Positions 16,604-25,246 of a DNA stretch of 64,000 nt are shown piece by piece. Source of the DNA: Lewinellaceae bacterium (GTDB lineage: Bacteria; Bacteroidota; Bacteroidia; Chitinophagales; Saprospiraceae). A program made the position numbers and the translations under genes. Within the stretch, counting starts at the first letter, position 1. Each line of letters opens with the position of its first letter. The notes beneath the pieces are model-generated. The model was given only the letters and a program-made list of their open reading frames with translations, made no database searches and was not told where the DNA came from. Where the stretch lies: contig JACJXZ010000001.1 of NCBI GenBank assembly GCA_020636375.1, positions 372,001 to 436,000 of the forward strand, read 5' to 3'.

Positions 16604-16718
16604 TTCATCCAGATTTTTTTACTTTGACAAATATAAACATCTAAATATCTATATATTTACCCCTGAAATCAGGGCCGAGAATCCGCATTGCTCAAAACAA
16701 CAATAAAACCATAGCGAT

Positions 16719-18623
16719 ATGACTCTACAGATCAAGTCCTTCGATGAATACAAGGACGTCTACCGCCGCAGCGTTGAAGACCCGGAGGGATTCTGGGCAG
16801 AGCAGGCCTCCACCTTTACCTGGCGCAAAAAGTGGGATAAAGTCCTTGACTGGAACTTCCGGGACCCCGACGTGAAATGGTTCGTCGGCGGCAAGCTCAA
16901 CATTACCGAGAACTGCCTGGACCGCCACCTGGAAAGCCGGGGAGACCAGGTTGCCATACTCTTCGAACCCAACCAGCCGGACGCCCCGGTGCAGAAATAT
17001 ACCTACAAAGAATTGCACGCCGCCGTATGCAAAACGGCTAATGCCTTAAAGGCCAACGGCATCCGAAAAGGAGACCGCGTCTGTTTCTACATGCCTATGG
17101 TACCGGAGCTGGCCATTGCCGTGCTGGCCTGCGCCCGTATCGGCGCCATCCACTCTGTCGTCTTCGCCGGCTTTTCCGCCCAGGCCCTGGCCGACCGCAT
17201 CAAGGACGCCACCTGCAAAATGGTGATCTGCTCTGACTATAACGCCCGGGGCGCAAAGAACATCCCGGTGAAACAGGTCGTCGACGATGCCCTGGCCATG
17301 GGCTGCGACAGCATCGAAACAGTACTGGTCCACAAAAACACCGGCGACCCGGTGACTATGGAAGGCGGGCGGGATAAATGGTGGCACGAAGAGGTGGACG
17401 GCCAGAGCGCCGAGTGCGAAGCCGAGGAAATGGATGCCGAGGATATGCTTTTCATCCTCTACACCTCCGGTTCTACCGGCAAACCCAAAGGCGTCGTCCA
17501 CACCTGTGGCGGCTACATGGTGTACACCGCCTTTTCGTTCGAGAACGTATTTCAATATCAGGATGGCGACATTTACTGGTGTACTGCCGACATTGGCTGG
17601 ATCACCGGCCATTCCTACATCGTCTACGGCCCGCTGCTGGCCGGCGCCACGACCGTCATGTTCGAAGGCGTGCCGACTTATCCGGACGCCGGGCGCTTCT
17701 GGGCGGTATGCGACAAGCTTAAGGTCAACCAGTTCTACACTGCTCCTACCGCCATCCGGGCCCTGATGGCACAGGGCGACCAATGGGTTGAGGGATACGA
17801 CCTGAGTTCCATCAAAGTACTGGGCACGGTAGGCGAACCCATCAATGAAGAAGCATGGGAATGGTATTACAACAAAATAGGAAAGGGCAATTCCCCCATT
17901 GTCGATACCTGGTGGCAAACTGAAACCGGCGGCATCATGATCTCCGGCCTGGGCGGCCTCAGCCCCATGAAGCCTGCTCACGCCGGCTATCCGCTGCCGG
18001 GCATCCAACCCTGCCTGATGGATTCCGACGGCAATGAACTCAGTGGCAATGACATCGAAGGGCTGCTCTGCGTGAAATACCCCTGGCCTTCTATGCTGCG
18101 CACCACTTATGGAGATCATGAGCGTTGCCGGCAAACCTATTTCTCGGCTTTCCAGGACAAGTATTTCACCGGCGACGGCGCCCGCCGCGACAAAGACGGC
18201 ATGTACCGGATCATCGGCCGGGTGGATGATGTGATCAACGTTTCCGGCCACCGGATGGGGACCGCCGAAGTGGAAAACGCGATCAACGAACACCCCAAAG
18301 TCGTCGAATCCGCTGTAGTCGGTTACCCGCACGACATTAAAGGCCAGGGCATCTATGCCTACGTCATCACCGCCGGCCCCGTCGGCGATGAAGAGCAGTT
18401 CCGCAAGGAAATCCTGCAGGTGGTGGTTAAAGAGATCGGCCCGATCGCCAAACCGGATAAGATCCAGATCGTCTCCGGCCTGCCCAAGACGCGGTCCGGA
18501 AAGATCATGCGCCGCATCCTGCGCAAGGTCGCTTCCGGCGACACCTCCAACCTCGGCGACACCTCCACCCTGTTGAATCCGGAGGTGGTCGATGAGATCA
18601 AGACAGGAGCGAAGGGCGCTTGA
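16719..18623 (+). CDS. acs: acetyl-CoA synthetase
   Basis: 634-residue AMP-forming acetate-CoA ligase: acetate + ATP + CoA to acetyl-CoA + AMP + PPi, cytosolic. Signatures: N-terminal ACAS_N region (FDEYKDVYRRSVEDPEGFWA), P-loop LYTSGSTGKPKGVVH, the WWQTETGG substrate-binding motif, TGDGARRDKDGMYRIIGRVD hinge, and PKTRSGKIMRR with K595, the lysine whose acetylation switches Acs off in other bacteria. Full length for the family. An AT-rich 115-base gap separates it from the response regulator, with TATATTTA near 16652 as a possible -7 element. It closes the acetate uptake-and-activation block begun by the porin. Confidence 0.96.
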   Translation: MTLQIKSFDEYKDVYRRSVEDPEGFWAEQASTFTWRKKWDKVLDWNFRDPDVKWFVGGKLNITENCLDRHLESRGDQVAILFEPNQPDAPVQKYTYKELHAAVCKTANALKANGIRKGDRVCFYMPMVPELAIAVLACARIGAIHSVVFAGFSAQALADRIKDATCKMVICSDYNARGAKNIPVKQVVDDALAMGCDSIETVLVHKNTGDPVTMEGGRDKWWHEEVDGQSAECEAEEMDAEDMLFILYTSGSTGKPKGVVHTCGGYMVYTAFSFENVFQYQDGDIYWCTADIGWITGHSYIVYGPLLAGATTVMFEGVPTYPDAGRFWAVCDKLKVNQFYTAPTAIRALMAQGDQWVEGYDLSSIKVLGTVGEPINEEAWEWYYNKIGKGNSPIVDTWWQTETGGIMISGLGGLSPMKPAHAGYPLPGIQPCLMDSDGNELSGNDIEGLLCVKYPWPSMLRTTYGDHERCRQTYFSAFQDKYFTGDGARRDKDGMYRIIGRVDDVINVSGHRMGTAEVENAINEHPKVVESAVVGYPHDIKGQGIYAYVITAGPVGDEEQFRKEILQVVVKEIGPIAKPDKIQIVSGLPKTRSGKIMRRILRKVASGDTSNLGDTSTLLNPEVVDEIKTGAKGA

Positions 18624-19021
18624 GGGCAGGATTTACAGGTTTGGCAAACACAGACAATAGACAGGATTTACGGATTTAGACAGAATTAACTGATGTTTAG
18701 ACAGGATTGACAGGATTAACAGGATAATCCCGGGTGTGCTTGGGGTATCAGCCTAAGGACCTCGGCGTGAGACCTCGGCGTGAGCACGGCCGAACGCTGG
18801 ACAAGTTGCTGTTGTCGGTTGTTAGTTGTCCGTCAGGGAACGCAATTGTTCTGACAGCCCCAGGGCCAAACCAGCAACAAATGCTGACGCTTGCGGCCAG
18901 CATCCTGACAATGCGCAGCATTCGTCAGGACAACATATCCCGCTTTTAATACTGAAAAGCGGGATCCAACGTTAAACGAAGCCCTGTCAATCCTGTCAGG
19001 TATCCCTCAAAAAATAGAATT
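18624..19021. repeat. GACAGGATT inverted arms flanking a degraded dispersed repeat
   Basis: 398-base non-coding gap. Left arm (about 18632-18727): GACAGGATTTACAGG/GACAGGATTAACAGG units. Right arm (about 18984-19001): the reverse complement CCTGTCAATCCTGTCAGG. Inside, 18745-18830 carries a degraded inverted relative of the repeat found at 58649 and 59122: it shares GGTATC, CCTAAGG and CTGGACAAGTTGCTGTTGTC, split by an insert with two copies of ACCTCGGCGTGAG. No coding frame or terminator was recognised. Confidence 0.65.
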
Positions 19022-20920
19022 ATGTCCTATCAGGAATTTTATGACAAGAGCATGTCCTCCCCCGAGGAATTCTGGAAAGAACAGGCAGAGGCGATCCCCT
19101 GGTTCGAGAAACCGAAAACCATCTTGTCCAAAGATGAAGAAGGGCTATATCGCTGGTATGAAGGAGGAAAGCTCAATACCGCTTACCTGGCGCTGGACTA
19201 TCACGTTGAGAACGGCCGGGGCCAGCAGGTAGCCCTTTACTATGACTCGCCGGTAACGGGCGCCAAACAGGCGTTCACTTACCAGCAACTGCTGGAAGAA
19301 GTCAGCCTGTTCGCCGGCGCCCTCCGGGCCCGCGGCGTGGAAAAAGGCGACCGGGTGATCATTTACATGCCCATGATCCCGCAGACGGTGATCGCCATGC
19401 TGGCCTGTGCCCGCCTGGGCGCCATCCATTCCGTCGTATTCGGCGGCTTTGCTCCTCATGAGCTGGCCATCCGCATCGACGACGCCCAGCCCAAATACCT
19501 GCTGGCGGCGAGCTGCGGCATTGAGATCACCAAAGTCATCGACTATATGACGATCGTCGATGCCGCCCTGGAAGAGGCCGAACACAAGCCCGAAGGCTGT
19601 ATCGTTTATCAGCGGCCTCAGCTGGAAGCGGCCTTGAAGGAAGGGCGTGACTACGACTGGCAGGATTTGGTTTCCCGGGCCGAGCCGGCGGGCTACGTGC
19701 CGGTGGAAGCCACCGATCCGCTTTATATCCTGTACACCTCCGGCACTACCGGCCGCCCCAAAGGCGTTATGCGGGACAACGGTGGGCACGCCGTTGCCAT
19801 GAAATTCAGCATGGAATACGTCTACGGGGTAAAGCCCGGCGACGTATACTGGGCCGCTTCGGACGTGGGCTGGGTGGTGGGCCACTCCTATATCGTTTAT
19901 GCCCCTCTGATCCATGGCTGCTCCACTATCCTCTACGAGGGCAAACCCGTGAAGACGCCGGACGCCGGCGCCTTCTGGCGGGTGATTGAAGACTATAAGG
20001 TAAAAGTTTTCTTTACGGCGCCGACGGCGTTCCGGGCCATCAAAAAAGAAGACTCCAAAGGAGAGCTCAAAAAGAAATACGACACCAGCAGCCTCGACTA
20101 CCTCTTCCTGGCCGGCGAGCGTTGCGACGTAGCCACCCTGGAATGGTGCGGCCAGCTCCTGGGCGTGCCGGTCATCGACCACTGGTGGCAGACCGAATCC
20201 GGCTGGCCCATGCTGGCTAATATGGTGGGCGTAGAACTATTGCCCATCAAACCGGGCTCTGCCGCCAAACCGGTCTGCGGCTACAACCTCCAGGTCGTCA
20301 GCCCGGACGGGGAGAGCCTGCCCGCCAAACAGGAAGGCGCCGTAGTCATCCGCCTGCCCCTGCCGCCGGGCTGCCTGCCTAACCTCTGGAACGACACCCC
20401 CCGTTTTCTGTCTTCTTACATGAGTTCTTATCCGGGTTTTTATTTTACCGGCGACGGCGGGTACATCGACGATGACGGCTACGTGTTCATCACCGGCAGG
20501 ATCGACGACATCATCAACGTGGCGGGCCACCGCCTCTCCACGGCAAAGATGGAAGAGGTCGTCGCCGCGCATCCGGCAGTGGCCGAATGCGCCGTCATCG
20601 GCATCGAAGACCAGATGAAAGGGCAAATCCCTGTCGGATTCGTCGTGCTCAAAGGCGGCGTAGAGAAAACAGAAGAGGAACTGGAAGGGGAACTGATACA
20701 GATGGTCCGCGCTAAAGTTGGCCCGGTGGCGTCCTTCAAGAAGGTGGCCATCGTACAGCGGCTGCCCAAGACCCGGTCGGGCAAGATCCTGCGCCGCATC
20801 ATGCGCCATATTGCCGACGGCAAACCGTTCAGCCCACCCTCTACTATCGAGGATATGACCGTGCTTCCCGAACTGGAGGGCCTGATGAAGGAAAAACATA
20901 TCGGCCACGGGGCGGATTGA
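19022..20920 (+). CDS. prpE: propionyl-CoA synthetase-like acyl-CoA synthetase (PrpE/ACSS3 type)
   Basis: 632-residue AMP-forming acyl-CoA synthetase paralogous to acs but of the PrpE/ACSS3 branch. Markers are LYTSGTTGRPKGVMRDNGGH, YWAASDVGWVVGHSYIVYAP, DHWWQTESGWPM, PPGCLPNLW and YFTGDGGYIDDDGYVFITGR. The acetylatable lysine K588 lies in PKTRSGKILRR. It activates propionate (and possibly acetate) in the cytosol. Having both enzymes next to one symporter suggests use of mixed short-chain acids. It is separated from acs by a repeat-filled gap, so independent transcription is possible, and is followed by a palindromic repeat (20921-20987) that may end the transcript. The substrate is inferred from branch-specific motifs only. 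Confidence 0.85.
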   Translation: MSYQEFYDKSMSSPEEFWKEQAEAIPWFEKPKTILSKDEEGLYRWYEGGKLNTAYLALDYHVENGRGQQVALYYDSPVTGAKQAFTYQQLLEEVSLFAGALRARGVEKGDRVIIYMPMIPQTVIAMLACARLGAIHSVVFGGFAPHELAIRIDDAQPKYLLAASCGIEITKVIDYMTIVDAALEEAEHKPEGCIVYQRPQLEAALKEGRDYDWQDLVSRAEPAGYVPVEATDPLYILYTSGTTGRPKGVMRDNGGHAVAMKFSMEYVYGVKPGDVYWAASDVGWVVGHSYIVYAPLIHGCSTILYEGKPVKTPDAGAFWRVIEDYKVKVFFTAPTAFRAIKKEDSKGELKKKYDTSSLDYLFLAGERCDVATLEWCGQLLGVPVIDHWWQTESGWPMLANMVGVELLPIKPGSAAKPVCGYNLQVVSPDGESLPAKQEGAVVIRLPLPPGCLPNLWNDTPRFLSSYMSSYPGFYFTGDGGYIDDDGYVFITGRIDDIINVAGHRLSTAKMEEVVAAHPAVAECAVIGIEDQMKGQIPVGFVVLKGGVEKTEEELEGELIQMVRAKVGPVASFKKVAIVQRLPKTRSGKILRRIMRHIADGKPFSPPSTIEDMTVLPELEGLMKEKHIGHGAD

Positions 20921-20987
20921 AGGTTGAGGTTGAGGTTAAGGTTGAGGCGAAGGTTGAGGGAGGGTTCTCAACCTTAACCTCAACCTC
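20921..20987. repeat. GGTTGAGG tandem repeat with inverted arm (hairpin, possible terminator)
   Basis: Immediately after the prpE-like stop, AGGTTGAGGTTGAGGTTAAG and AGGTTGAGG units (20921-20960) are followed by CTCAACCTTAACCTCAACCT (20968-20987), giving a long imperfect stem with a small loop. No T-tract follows. It is the insert-free form of the inverted tandem-repeat arrangement seen elsewhere in the window. Confidence 0.65.
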
Positions 20988-21045
20988 TGCCTGACTCTCC
21001 CATAATTTTCGTAAAATGCACGGAAGTTCTAACGACTGAAGTGCT

Positions 21046-22107
21046 ATGATGAAAGGCAACGTCCCTTCGAAAAAGAAAACGCTCATCCCGGTAAGTGCCC
21101 GGCTTCGGGAATACCTGAAGCGCCACAACCGCAACGCCGGGCTGACCATCCAGTACCGCGACCTGCTCCGGTACGAATCCTCCGTGCCCCTCATCGACCA
21201 GCAGGGCAACGACACCCTCTGGGAAACGGTGTACTATTCCGAATCCGACCGGCAGGAGATCAACGACGCCATGAAGCGGATCTACGCCCTGCTGAAGACG
21301 GACGGCGACGTGGAAGTGCTCGACCACCTGACCGTCGCCCGCATCGACTTCTGCACCTTCGGCAATACCAAGCCCTTCCGGATCCGGATCATCAACCGCC
21401 TCAACGACAACTACGACCACTTCTATGTGAAAAAGGCCGACGCCTCCCGCATCTACGGCCTGGAACTCGAAGACATGCTCTCTCCCAACCGGGTCATGTT
21501 CATGGTGGACCGGGACACGCTGGTCGAGGAACACGTGGCCGGCATTCCCGGCGACGACTTCATGCGGCGCGGCCTGGACGATACCACTTTCAACCAGATC
21601 CGAATCGCCAAAGAGTTTATCAAGTTCAACGAACGCTGCTTCGTCCGCCTGCTGGGAGATATGCGGTCTTACAACTACGTCGTGGACATCACCCCCGACA
21701 TTGAGGGCTCCCAGTTCCGGATGCGCGCCATCGACTTCGACCAGCAGTCCTTCGAAGGGCGAAAGAGCTTTTACCTTCCGCAGTATTTCAAAGAGAACAA
21801 CCCTATCATCTTCCTGGGCATGCAACACATGCGGCCGGAAACGGTCAAACAGTACCAGCTTGAAGAGCGCAGCCTGATCGCCGCCCGGGTGAAAACGTCC
21901 GGCCCGCAATTCAGCAACCTGATGGAGGTCATGGTCAAAGACGAGCTTTCTACCGAAGAAAAGATCATACAACTCAAAGAAGAACTGGCTTATCACCACC
22001 GGAACAACGGCTTCCTGAATTGCAAAACCATGGGCGAGATCGTGCTGACCAATATCCAGCTATTGTTGCAGAAGGATTTCAAGCAGAGTATTTTGTATGA
22101 GGAATAA
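21046..22107 (+). CDS. conserved protein with divergent kinase-like motifs
   Basis: 353-residue cytosolic protein that I cannot place in a named family. Its pattern resembles a divergent protein-kinase/HipA/PI3K-like fold: a lysine pair in HFYVKKADA (K129/K130, possible ATP lysine), an E-E-H-V-x-G-I-P-G segment (161-169) in the hinge region, GDMRSYN (D205 to N210, the same D-x4-N spacing as the catalytic loop of kinases) and AIDFDQQ (D230-F231-D232, a DFG/DFD-like metal site) 18 residues after that Asn. The C-terminal third is helical. It follows the prpE-like gene by 125 bases, after a hairpin repeat, so it is probably a separate unit. The kinase assignment is inference; pseudokinase or another nucleotide-binding role is possible. 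Confidence 0.6.
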   Translation: MMKGNVPSKKKTLIPVSARLREYLKRHNRNAGLTIQYRDLLRYESSVPLIDQQGNDTLWETVYYSESDRQEINDAMKRIYALLKTDGDVEVLDHLTVARIDFCTFGNTKPFRIRIINRLNDNYDHFYVKKADASRIYGLELEDMLSPNRVMFMVDRDTLVEEHVAGIPGDDFMRRGLDDTTFNQIRIAKEFIKFNERCFVRLLGDMRSYNYVVDITPDIEGSQFRMRAIDFDQQSFEGRKSFYLPQYFKENNPIIFLGMQHMRPETVKQYQLEERSLIAARVKTSGPQFSNLMEVMVKDELSTEEKIIQLKEELAYHHRNNGFLNCKTMGEIVLTNIQLLLQKDFKQSILYEE

Positions 22108-22176
22108 GCGGCAGCAGGAGGGAAATGCAATAGAAATATGATGGAAATGGGTAGAAATGCGTACGTCCGGGCACCT

Positions 22177-22212
22177 AAAAAAAAACCTCCCTCCAGAAAC
22201 TGCGGAGAGAGG
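22177..22212 (-). terminator. possible minus-strand intrinsic terminator
   Basis: On the minus strand CCTCTCTCC (22212-22204) pairs with GGAGGGAGG (22194-22186, one mismatch) and is followed by nine T residues. No minus-strand gene ends here, so it may end an antisense or small RNA transcript, or act as a structured element in the leader of the moeB-like gene. Confidence 0.4.
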
Positions 22213-22372
22213 CTATCCCAAAAACCGATTATATATCACAAAAATCCAAATTTATTCTCAGAATTAAAAACCTTTGGAGGAATTTTATTGGCCGGACTGC
22301 ATAAAGTTTTTCCAGCCGACAAACAAGCCTGCCCTTTCGCGGGTTTTACACACGGATCAGGACCAAAAGATT

Positions 22373-23497
22373 ATGAACCCACTCAGTGCTGAAGAACTGC
22401 GCCGTTACGCCCGGCACCTGGCGCTGCCCGAATTCGGCAGGCAGGGCCAGGAGAAGGCCCGGCAGGCCCGCGTCCTCGTGGTGGGGGCCGGCGGGCTGGG
22501 CAGCCCCATGCTGCTCTACCTGGCTGCCGCCGGCATCGGCCGGATCGGCATCGTCGATTTCGACCGGGTAGACGAGACCAACCTGCAGCGGCAGGTTCTC
22601 TACACGATGGAGGATATCGGCAAACCCAAGGCGGTTGTAGCCAGGGAGAAACTCCTGGCCCTCAACCCACACATCGAAGTGGAGGTCTTTGAACAACAGC
22701 TGACCAGCGAGAATGCACTTGGCATCATTTCCCGGTATGATATTGTTGCCGACGGGACCGATAATTTCCCGACCCGCTACCTGGTCAACGACGCCTGCGT
22801 CCTGGCGGGAAAAGTCAACGTCTATGCGTCCATCTTCCGCTTTGAGGGGCAGGTTTCCGTATTCAACTACCCACAGGAAGACGGAATCCGGGGGCCCAAT
22901 TACCGGGACCTCTTCCCCGCCCCACCCCCTGCGGAGCTGGTGCCCAACTGCGCCGAAGGCGGCGTCCTCGGCGTTTTGCCCGGCATTATCGGCAGCATGC
23001 AGGCCTCTGAAGTGATCAAGGTAGCCACCGGCGTGGGCGAGCCGTTAAGCGGAAAACTCTTCCTGTTCGATGCGGCCAGCTTCACTTCCCGGATCCTGAA
23101 AATCCGGAAGAACCCGGACCTGGTGATCGAGAGGCTCATCGACTATGAGCAGTTCTGTGCCCCGCAACCCAAAGCGCCGGTACCCCAGGTCAGCGTCCGG
23201 GATCTCCGGCAAATGATGGAAGAAGGCGCCGACTTCCAGCTCATCGACGTCCGGGAGCCCTACGAGTACGAGATCGCCAACCTGGGCGGAGCGCTTATCC
23301 CGCCGGATCAGGTGAAAAACCACGTCCATCGCATCTCTAAAGACAAGAAGGTAGTCTTCCATTGCCGCAGCGGCAAGCGCAGCGCCGACGCCATCCGGGA
23401 GCTGCAAAAGCTGGCGCAGTTCGACAACCTCTACAACCTGGAGGGGGGTATCCTGGCCTGGGCCCGGGAGATCGACCCGGAGATGAGACAGTATTAG
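22373..23497 (+). CDS. moeB: MoeB/ThiF-type adenylyltransferase with C-terminal rhodanese domain
   Basis: 374 residues from ATG 22373 (MNPLSAEELRRYARHL, the normal family start; an in-frame opening at 22274 lies in the leader). Residues about 1-245 are an E1-like ThiF/MoeB domain with nucleotide loop GAGGLGSP and RQVLYTMEDIGKPKA; residues about 270-374 are a rhodanese domain with active-site loop CRSGKRS. Such fusions (MoeZ, MOCS3) adenylate and then thiolate the C-terminal glycine of a ubiquitin-like sulfur carrier for molybdopterin, thiamine or cysteine synthesis, in the cytosol. Odd point: the two Cys-x2-Cys zinc pairs of MoeB are absent (NYRDLF where CYRCLF is usual), so this is a zinc-free variant. 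No carrier-protein gene is nearby. Confidence 0.9.
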   Translation: MNPLSAEELRRYARHLALPEFGRQGQEKARQARVLVVGAGGLGSPMLLYLAAAGIGRIGIVDFDRVDETNLQRQVLYTMEDIGKPKAVVAREKLLALNPHIEVEVFEQQLTSENALGIISRYDIVADGTDNFPTRYLVNDACVLAGKVNVYASIFRFEGQVSVFNYPQEDGIRGPNYRDLFPAPPPAELVPNCAEGGVLGVLPGIIGSMQASEVIKVATGVGEPLSGKLFLFDAASFTSRILKIRKNPDLVIERLIDYEQFCAPQPKAPVPQVSVRDLRQMMEEGADFQLIDVREPYEYEIANLGGALIPPDQVKNHVHRISKDKKVVFHCRSGKRSADAIRELQKLAQFDNLYNLEGGILAWAREIDPEMRQY

Positions 23498-23651
23498 GAA
23501 AGAAGTTCACGGGTAGTTGCTGGTTCCCCTCGACTCGCTCGGGGTGAAATTGGTTATTGTCGCCCGTAGGGGCTACCCTTCTAATGATGGACACATTGAT
23601 CATTGCCCGTTGTTAGTTGACAGGTCTTCGGGACCAACCTGCTGCCAATTG

Positions 23652-23840
23652 CAGTAGTTTCTCATGTAAGGTGCGCACGCGGCGAGAGGATGCCACGAAA
23701 GTTTACCCGGCTGACCAGACGGGCACTAAAACACCAAATCCGCACTAAATTTAGTGCGGATTTGGTGCCTTTGTGTCCGTCTCTTTGAGCCGGATAAATT
23801 TTTGTGGCGATACGTGCATGCTCTACATGAGAAATTGCTG
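23652..23840. repeat. MITE-like palindromic element, copy A (36-bp perfect palindromic core)
   Basis: 189-bp element ending in terminal inverted repeats: TTTCTCATGTA (23658-23668) and TACATGAGAAA (23824-23834), extendable to about 16 bp with two mismatches. The arms are imperfect inverted repeats of each other, and the centre is a perfect 36-bp palindrome (23732-23767) built on CACCAAATCCGCACTAAA and its complement. A second copy in opposite orientation lies at 58455-58647. Relative to that copy, this one lacks about 24 bp of the left arm next to the palindrome. There is no transposase, so it would need one in trans. The rest of the 23498-23965 gap holds a small CCCC/GGGG hairpin at about 23527 and nothing coding. 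Confidence 0.8.
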
Positions 23841-23965
23841 TGCCAATTGTTGGCTGCCCACAATTGGAGACAACAGACAACAGACAACCGCATCCCGCCC
23901 CCGACGGGCCGTATTCGAAACATGAACGCCGGCGAACACCCGGGATCAATCCGAAAATAGCAGGG

Positions 23966-25030
23966 TCAAACGCCTGTATCCTCTCTGACAGCTCCCGGGA
24001 TTTCCAGGACCAACCCGGAACCGTACGCTTTTGCCGGAGTCTGAAAGCCCGCCGGAGCATTGCCCTCCAGCACTTTCCGAACGATGTTGAGGCTTGAATG
24101 AGCTGTGAGTTGGTATCCTTCGGGGACAAGCAGGCGGGCTTCGCGGCTGTCCCCCTTGTCATTCCATACCTTTCCCCAGATGTAGCTCCTGCCCTTTTCC
24201 CGTTCTTCTTTGGAGGGTCCGGCGGGGCCCTTTTGTATACGCCTCTTCACCAGGTTGCGGACGAAGGAAGTGCGCAGCAGCCAGTTGTACCAGGGCTGCA
24301 GCTTAATGTACCGGTAGGTTTTCGGATGCACGGAGGTGTAAACCTCAACGTTCGGTATGCCGGTGCTGTAGTAAGCCGTAGAGACATCGCCCCAGGGGAT
24401 GGTCATGCAAAGCCTTTTCTTGCCTTCTGCAAACTGCACCTCCATCGCTTTATGCCCGAGGGGTACTCTTTTGATCTTGCCATTTTCCCGTACGGCGCCT
24501 CCTTCGCCCAGGTTTTCCGCCATGGTGGTGGCTGTGCCCTGCGACGTCCGGCTCCCTCCGGAAGAGAAGGCCAGCTGCAGGTGTGTGGCATCCGGCATTT
24601 TTTCTTTCAGGTACAGAGCCATACAGTCGGTAGGCACTACGTCGAAGCCGGTACCGGGCATTAACAGGACGCCGGCTTCCCGGGCGCGGGGACCTATGGC
24701 GGCCGCCAGCTCGAAGACGGCGATCTCCCCGGTGATGTCGAGGTAATGAACGCCCTTCCGCAGGCAGGCTTCAATCATAGGGCGGGCGGTGTGGACAAAC
24801 GGGCCGGCAGCGTGGAGAACGACGGATACTCCCTCCAGGCCATCATCTACGGCATCCGGATTGTCCAGGCTGAAAACCCGGTACTCCATTTCCAGTTCTT
24901 CCGCTGCCTGCCGGGTTTTTTCCGCCGACCGCCCTGCCAGGATGGGTCGCAGCCCCTGCTCTCTGGCCCGCTCGGCAATCAGCCGGCCGGTATAGCCATA
25001 AGCGCCATAGAGTAAGAAGTTATTCGCCAT
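23966..25030 (-). CDS. saccharopine dehydrogenase-family NAD(P)-dependent oxidoreductase
   Basis: 354 residues from ATG 25030 (a TTG 15 bases upstream is less likely). The N-terminal Rossmann fold has NFLLYGAYGYTGRLIAERA (G-x-x-G-x-x-G) and LAGRSAEKTR for NADP; downstream are VVLHAAGPFVHTARPMIEAC, DITGEIAVFE and LLMPGTGFDVVPTDC, typical of the saccharopine-dehydrogenase-like/trans-acting enoyl reductase group. These act on lysine intermediates or on acyl-lipid double bonds; the true substrate here is unknown. It is a single gene on the minus strand with repeat-rich DNA at its 3' side. Confidence 0.82.
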   Translation of the reverse strand: MANNFLLYGAYGYTGRLIAERAREQGLRPILAGRSAEKTRQAAEELEMEYRVFSLDNPDAVDDGLEGVSVVLHAAGPFVHTARPMIEACLRKGVHYLDITGEIAVFELAAAIGPRAREAGVLLMPGTGFDVVPTDCMALYLKEKMPDATHLQLAFSSGGSRTSQGTATTMAENLGEGGAVRENGKIKRVPLGHKAMEVQFAEGKKRLCMTIPWGDVSTAYYSTGIPNVEVYTSVHPKTYRYIKLQPWYNWLLRTSFVRNLVKRRIQKGPAGPSKEEREKGRSYIWGKVWNDKGDSREARLLVPEGYQLTAHSSLNIVRKVLEGNAPAGFQTPAKAYGSGLVLEIPGAVREDTGV

Positions 25031-25246
25031 ATTGGTTTTTGGCAACTAAGTTAGGGATTCCTGCAGGAAAGCTTTCCACCGGCCGGGGAAACTGGCACTC
25101 AATGGATTAACCTCCTACCAACACTTTTCCACAGCTTACTCACTGTCAACCGGTTAGGAACTTTCCCTCTTTTCAGAATTTTTTTTGCCCGCTCATTCGT
25201 TCCCATCATAACGCCTGTATTATTCAACTTCAAAACCTCTACGCCT

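Noticed and set aside
23732..23767. 36-bp palindrome as an operator for the neighbouring saccharopine dehydrogenase gene
   Set aside because: It lies downstream of that gene's stop and recurs at 58522-58557 inside the same element, so it belongs to a dispersed repeat.
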